Positions 60,928 through 64,000 of a DNA stretch of 64,000 nt are shown here, piece by piece. Origin of the DNA: CBDAPX01 sp965198725 (GTDB taxonomy: Bacteria > Pseudomonadota > Alphaproteobacteria > Rhodobacterales > Rhodobacteraceae); contig CBDAPX010000001.1 in the NCBI GenBank assembly GCA_965198725.1, forward strand, positions 1 to 64,000, written 5' to 3'. The stretch's first letter is position 1, and every line of letters starts with the position of its first letter. The position numbers were made by a program, and so were the translations under genes. The notes beneath the pieces were generated by a model. The model had not been told where the DNA came from. It was given only the letters and a program-made list of their open reading frames with translations, and did not search any database.

Positions 60928-61422
60928 ATGGCAATTTTGGCCATCCAAGCGTTCTGGTTTTTGCCGTTCGTTTTGCCCATCTGTTTCTATGTCGCGTTCA
61001 CCGACATGCGGGAAATGCGCATCACGAACCAGGCCGTTGTCGCCTTGGTCGTCGTCTTTGCCGTTGTCGCGCCTTTCCTGATGCCCTTATCGGAATATGG
61101 CTGGCGCTGGGTACAGCTCGTTTGCGTCCTGATCTTCGGCATCCTCTTTAATGCAGCGGGTGCCGTCGGCGCCGGTGACGCAAAATTTGCGGCCGCTGCG
61201 GCACCTTTCATTATGGTGGCCGATTACAGGGTCCTCATCGGTCTTTTTGCCGCCAATCTGCTCACGGCTTTCGTCACCCACCGTATCGCCAAACACAGCG
61301 CTCTGCGCAGCTTTGCGCCCACTTGGGAAAGCTGGGATCAGAAAGGTGATTTTCCGATGGGCTTGTCCCTGGGTGGCACCTTGGCGCTCTACCTGATCCT
61401 TGGTGCGATTTTTGGTGCCTAA
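60928..61422 (+). CDS. cpaA: Prepilin peptidase CpaA/TadV
   Basis: A 164-residue membrane aspartyl peptidase. ATG 60928 starts in the gap after the TPR gene. The two catalytic Asp are in FTDMREMRITN and in GAGDAKF (GxGD motif). It would cleave the pilin leaders after Gly in the three genes at 50.2-51.2 kb. Confidence 0.92.
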   Translation: MAILAIQAFWFLPFVLPICFYVAFTDMREMRITNQAVVALVVVFAVVAPFLMPLSEYGWRWVQLVCVLIFGILFNAAGAVGAGDAKFAAAAAPFIMVADYRVLIGLFAANLLTAFVTHRIAKHSALRSFAPTWESWDQKGDFPMGLSLGGTLALYLILGAIFGA

Positions 61423-61506
61423 GCACCACCTTCCACGCTAACGCCATAATTTCGCCGGTGTTTTCTGACACATGACAGAAAAACAAGGCAGATTGAGGCG
61501 CCTAGC

Positions 61507-62814
61507 ATGAACATGGAAACCACGGCGGTGACATCACCGCCCAACCCCCGAACACTTGGCGACATGAAATTGCCGCTGGTGATGATGCGCGACATCCTGT
61601 TGAAAACCATGTTCCGCAAGAACTTGGACATGGTCTCGGACCTGTCCAAAGCAATTTGCCTGCCCATTCCGATCACACAAGAGTTGATCGATATGGCGCG
61701 CGAGCAAAAACTGCTCGAAGCGACCGGCACGCTCAACGCCAATAACGGCAATGAAATGGGCTATCAGCTCACCGATGTTGGTAAATCCCGTGCACTCGAT
61801 GCCCTGTCTCAATCGGAGTACTTCGGTGCCATGCCAGTGCCACTCGACGTCTACCGTGAACAGGTAAAACGTCAGTCCATCCGCAACATCCTCGTCACGC
61901 GTCAGGAACTCACGGATGCCATGGGGCATTTGATCCTGCCCGATACGTTGCTAGACCAACTGGGCCCCGCCGTCAGCGCGGGCCGTTCGATCCTGATGTA
62001 TGGCCCGCCCGGCAACGGGAAATCCTCAATCTCAAACGGCATCCGCGATGCTTTGGGGGATCGGGTCTATGTCCCCCGTGCCATCGAATATGCCGGACAG
62101 GTCATTACGGTTTATGACCCCATCGTGCACACCGCGCTGGATGATATCGTCGATGACCAGACCTCCCTGCGCCGCGCCAAGCGGTTTGATCAGCGCTATG
62201 TCTGCTGCGAACGCCCAACAGTGGTCACCGGCGGGGAATTGTCGCTCAGCATGCTGGACCTCGTCTATAACCCAACCGCGAGAACCTATCAGGCACCGCT
62301 CCAGCTGAAATCAACCGGTGGGATCTTCATCGTCGACGACCTTGGCCGGCAGGAAGAACCGCCGCAAGCGCTCGTCAACCGCTGGATCGTGCCCTTGGAA
62401 GAAGGCAAGGATATCCTTGGCCTGCAGTCGGGCGAGAAATTCGAGGTTCCTTTCGACACGCTGGTAATCTTTTCTACCAACTTTCACCCCAACGAAATCT
62501 TTGACCAGGCCGCGCTGCGCCGGATCTTCTTCAAGATTAAAATCGACGGCCCCAGCCAGGAAAACTTCCTCAAAATCTTCGCGCTTGTCGCCCGCAAGAA
62601 GGGCATGCCGCTCAACGAAGCGGCCCTGGTGCACCTGCTCAAGGTCAAATACCCAACGATCAACAACATCTACGCAAACTATCAGCCGGTGTTCCTCATC
62701 GACCAGATGATGGCGATCTGCGAGTTTGAGGGCATCCCCTATCAAATGCGTCCCGACCTGATTGACCGCGCCTGGGCCAACATGTTCGTTAAGGATGAAA
62801 AGATCGTCAAATAA
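61507..62814 (+). CDS. AAA-family ATPase next to the Tad locus
   Basis: A 435-residue protein. An N-terminal helical domain (MKLPLVMMRDILLKTMFRKN) of about 120 residues precedes the ATPase domain with Walker A GPPGNGKSS and Walker B GGIFIVDDLGRQEEPP. A sensor region (IFSTNFHPNEIFDQAALRR) also follows. Such ATPases occur beside Tad genes in alphaproteobacteria and are of unknown function. It is 84 bases after cpaA on the same strand. Confidence 0.8.
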   Translation: MNMETTAVTSPPNPRTLGDMKLPLVMMRDILLKTMFRKNLDMVSDLSKAICLPIPITQELIDMAREQKLLEATGTLNANNGNEMGYQLTDVGKSRALDALSQSEYFGAMPVPLDVYREQVKRQSIRNILVTRQELTDAMGHLILPDTLLDQLGPAVSAGRSILMYGPPGNGKSSISNGIRDALGDRVYVPRAIEYAGQVITVYDPIVHTALDDIVDDQTSLRRAKRFDQRYVCCERPTVVTGGELSLSMLDLVYNPTARTYQAPLQLKSTGGIFIVDDLGRQEEPPQALVNRWIVPLEEGKDILGLQSGEKFEVPFDTLVIFSTNFHPNEIFDQAALRRIFFKIKIDGPSQENFLKIFALVARKKGMPLNEAALVHLLKVKYPTINNIYANYQPVFLIDQMMAICEFEGIPYQMRPDLIDRAWANMFVKDEKIVK

Positions 62815-62915
62815 GGCCTTCTTCTCTTTGACAATACTCTGGGGGGAATCGCGCGCCCGCGCGATGGGGACAAAGCCCCCGTTGCAACCGCGCCCCGAAC
62901 GCCTAGGTTCGGGGG

Positions 62916-64000
62916 ATGACCACATTCCTCGCTGAAATCTCTAACTGGTTTACGACCCGCGGCTGGTCTCCCCACCCGCATCAGTTGGAAATGTTGGGGC
63001 GTGCGCAGGACCCGGCAACGCTGTTGATCGCCCCGACGGGTGGCGGCAAAACCATGGCGGGCTTTCTGCCGACCCTAGTCGATCTGGCCACACATCCGCA
63101 TACTGGGTTGCACACCTTATACGTCTCACCGCTCAAAGCGTTAGCGGCCGATATCAAACGCAATCTGCGCGGCCCGGTGGACGAAATGGGGTTGCCGATC
63201 CGGATCGAGGATCGCACAGGCGACACCTCTGTCACGCAGAAAAAACGCCAACGAGCGGACCCACCGCATATCCTGCTGACCACACCGGAAAGCTTGGCCC
63301 TGCTTGTATCTTACGAGGACGCGCCGCGCATGTTTGCCGGGCTGCAACGGATTGTTGTGGATGAAATCCACGCATTGGCGGAATCAAAGCGGGGCGATCA
63401 GTTGATGCTGGCCCTCGCCCGCCTTAACACATTGTGCCCTGATCTGCGGCGTGTGGGGCTGTCGGCCACGGTCGAAGACCCTCCCGCCATTGCCCGCCTT
63501 TTGGCGCGCCATCCGGACCCGTGTGACATTCTGCTGGCAGACCCCGGCCCGGCTCCGGACATCTCGATGCTCGAAACGGAAGAACGCCCGCCCTGGTCGG
63601 GAGGGGGTGCTGCCTATTCCATTCCCGCGGTTCTCGAACAGATCAAACAGCACAAAACGACCCTGATTTTTCACAATACACGCGCGCAGGCGGAAATTTT
63701 CTTTCATAACCTCTGGCTTGCGAACGAAGACAGCCTGCCCATCGGCATCCATCACGGCAGTCTTGATCGGCAGCAACGCGAGCGCGTTGAGGCCGCAATG
63801 GTGCGCGGGGATCTGCGCGCGATTGTCTGCACCGGCAGCCTCGATCTTGGCATCGACTGGGGTGATGTGGACCTCGTGATCCAGATCGGTGCGCCCAAGA
63901 ACGTCAAACGGCTGGTACAGCGCATCGGGCGGGCCAATCATCGCTACAACGCCCCCTCCAAGGCGTTGTTGGTGCCCGCGAACCGGTTTGAGGTCGTGGA
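62916..64000 (+). CDS. Lhr-like, ligase-associated DEXH-box helicase (3' end outside window)
   Basis: This is an open frame from ATG 62916 to the window end, 361 residues seen. Motif I is APTGGGKTMAGF, motif II DEIH, motif III GLSATVEDP, and the second RecA domain has TLIFHNTRAQAE, GIHHGSLDR and a conserved QRIGRANH. This matches the helicase that sits with a DNA ligase and an exonuclease in DNA-repair operons. It is incomplete only because of the window edge. Confidence 0.9.
   Translation, partial: MTTFLAEISNWFTTRGWSPHPHQLEMLGRAQDPATLLIAPTGGGKTMAGFLPTLVDLATHPHTGLHTLYVSPLKALAADIKRNLRGPVDEMGLPIRIEDRTGDTSVTQKKRQRADPPHILLTTPESLALLVSYEDAPRMFAGLQRIVVDEIHALAESKRGDQLMLALARLNTLCPDLRRVGLSATVEDPPAIARLLARHPDPCDILLADPGPAPDISMLETEERPPWSGGGAAYSIPAVLEQIKQHKTTLIFHNTRAQAEIFFHNLWLANEDSLPIGIHHGSLDRQQRERVEAAMVRGDLRAIVCTGSLDLGIDWGDVDLVIQIGAPKNVKRLVQRIGRANHRYNAPSKALLVPANRFEVV

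Overview
The window is a bacterial chromosome segment, most probably from a marine Rhodobacterales (roseobacter-group) alphaproteobacterium. The grounds are the gene order ctaC-ctaB-small ORF-ctaG-ctaE-surf1-thrC-M16 peptidase, a roseobacter-style Tad pilus locus with an OmpA lipoprotein between cpaC and cpaE, and protein sequences typical of that group. This is recognition from memory; no database search was possible.

Layout. (1) 1-12748: the right end of a prophage, entered in mid tape-measure gene. It carries a distal tail module, a giant 2149-residue tail-tip/fibre protein with three Ala/Ser-rich stalks and duplicated jelly-roll-like modules, and a lysis cassette (membrane protein, N-acetylmuramidase endolysin, holin-like proteins). 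It ends at a 47-bp copy of the 3' end of a tRNA-Cys gene (attachment site). (2) 12749-15342: a scrapyard of a second integrative element, namely a truncated, frameshifted tyrosine integrase, an intact IS3-family element without target duplication, and a truncated DUF927 helicase/primase-type gene. (3) 15400-31258: housekeeping genes acnB, ptsP and lysC, then a mixed set (SDR, DUF1178, NUDIX, EcsC, acetyltransferase, flavin reductase, SulP transporter, mtnP, LysE exporter). A small regulator/short-ORF module with a palindromic operator lies at 29.5-29.9 kb, and an adenine phosphoribosyltransferase gene with a frameshift follows. (4) 31255-42041, minus strand: serine hydrolase, FAD oxidoreductase, MBL-fold protein, acetyltransferase, then M16 peptidase-thrC-surf1 and the cytochrome aa3 oxidase genes. 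(5) 42219-49043, plus strand: tldD, dprA, topA and the two subunits of a 3-oxoacid CoA-transferase. (6) 49054-62814: a lytic transglycosylase facing three Flp-type pilin genes (two encode identical proteins) and a Tad assembly operon cpaB-cpaC-ompA-cpaE-cpaF-tadB-tadC-two TPR lipoproteins-cpaA-AAA ATPase. (7) 62916-64000: the start of an Lhr-like DEXH helicase.

The most striking point is that the Tad operon carries several separate lesions while its overlaps and flanking reading frames are preserved. There is an in-frame TAG in cpaB, a one-base frameshift plus an in-frame TAG in cpaF, and an in-frame TGA in tadC. Either the pilus machine is newly decaying or the assembly has local base errors. 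Other points of interest are the modular phage fibre, the operator-linked short ORF at 29772, the duplicated pilins sharing an upstream 13-mer, and the footprint of an IS-driven deletion next to the tRNA-Cys attachment site.
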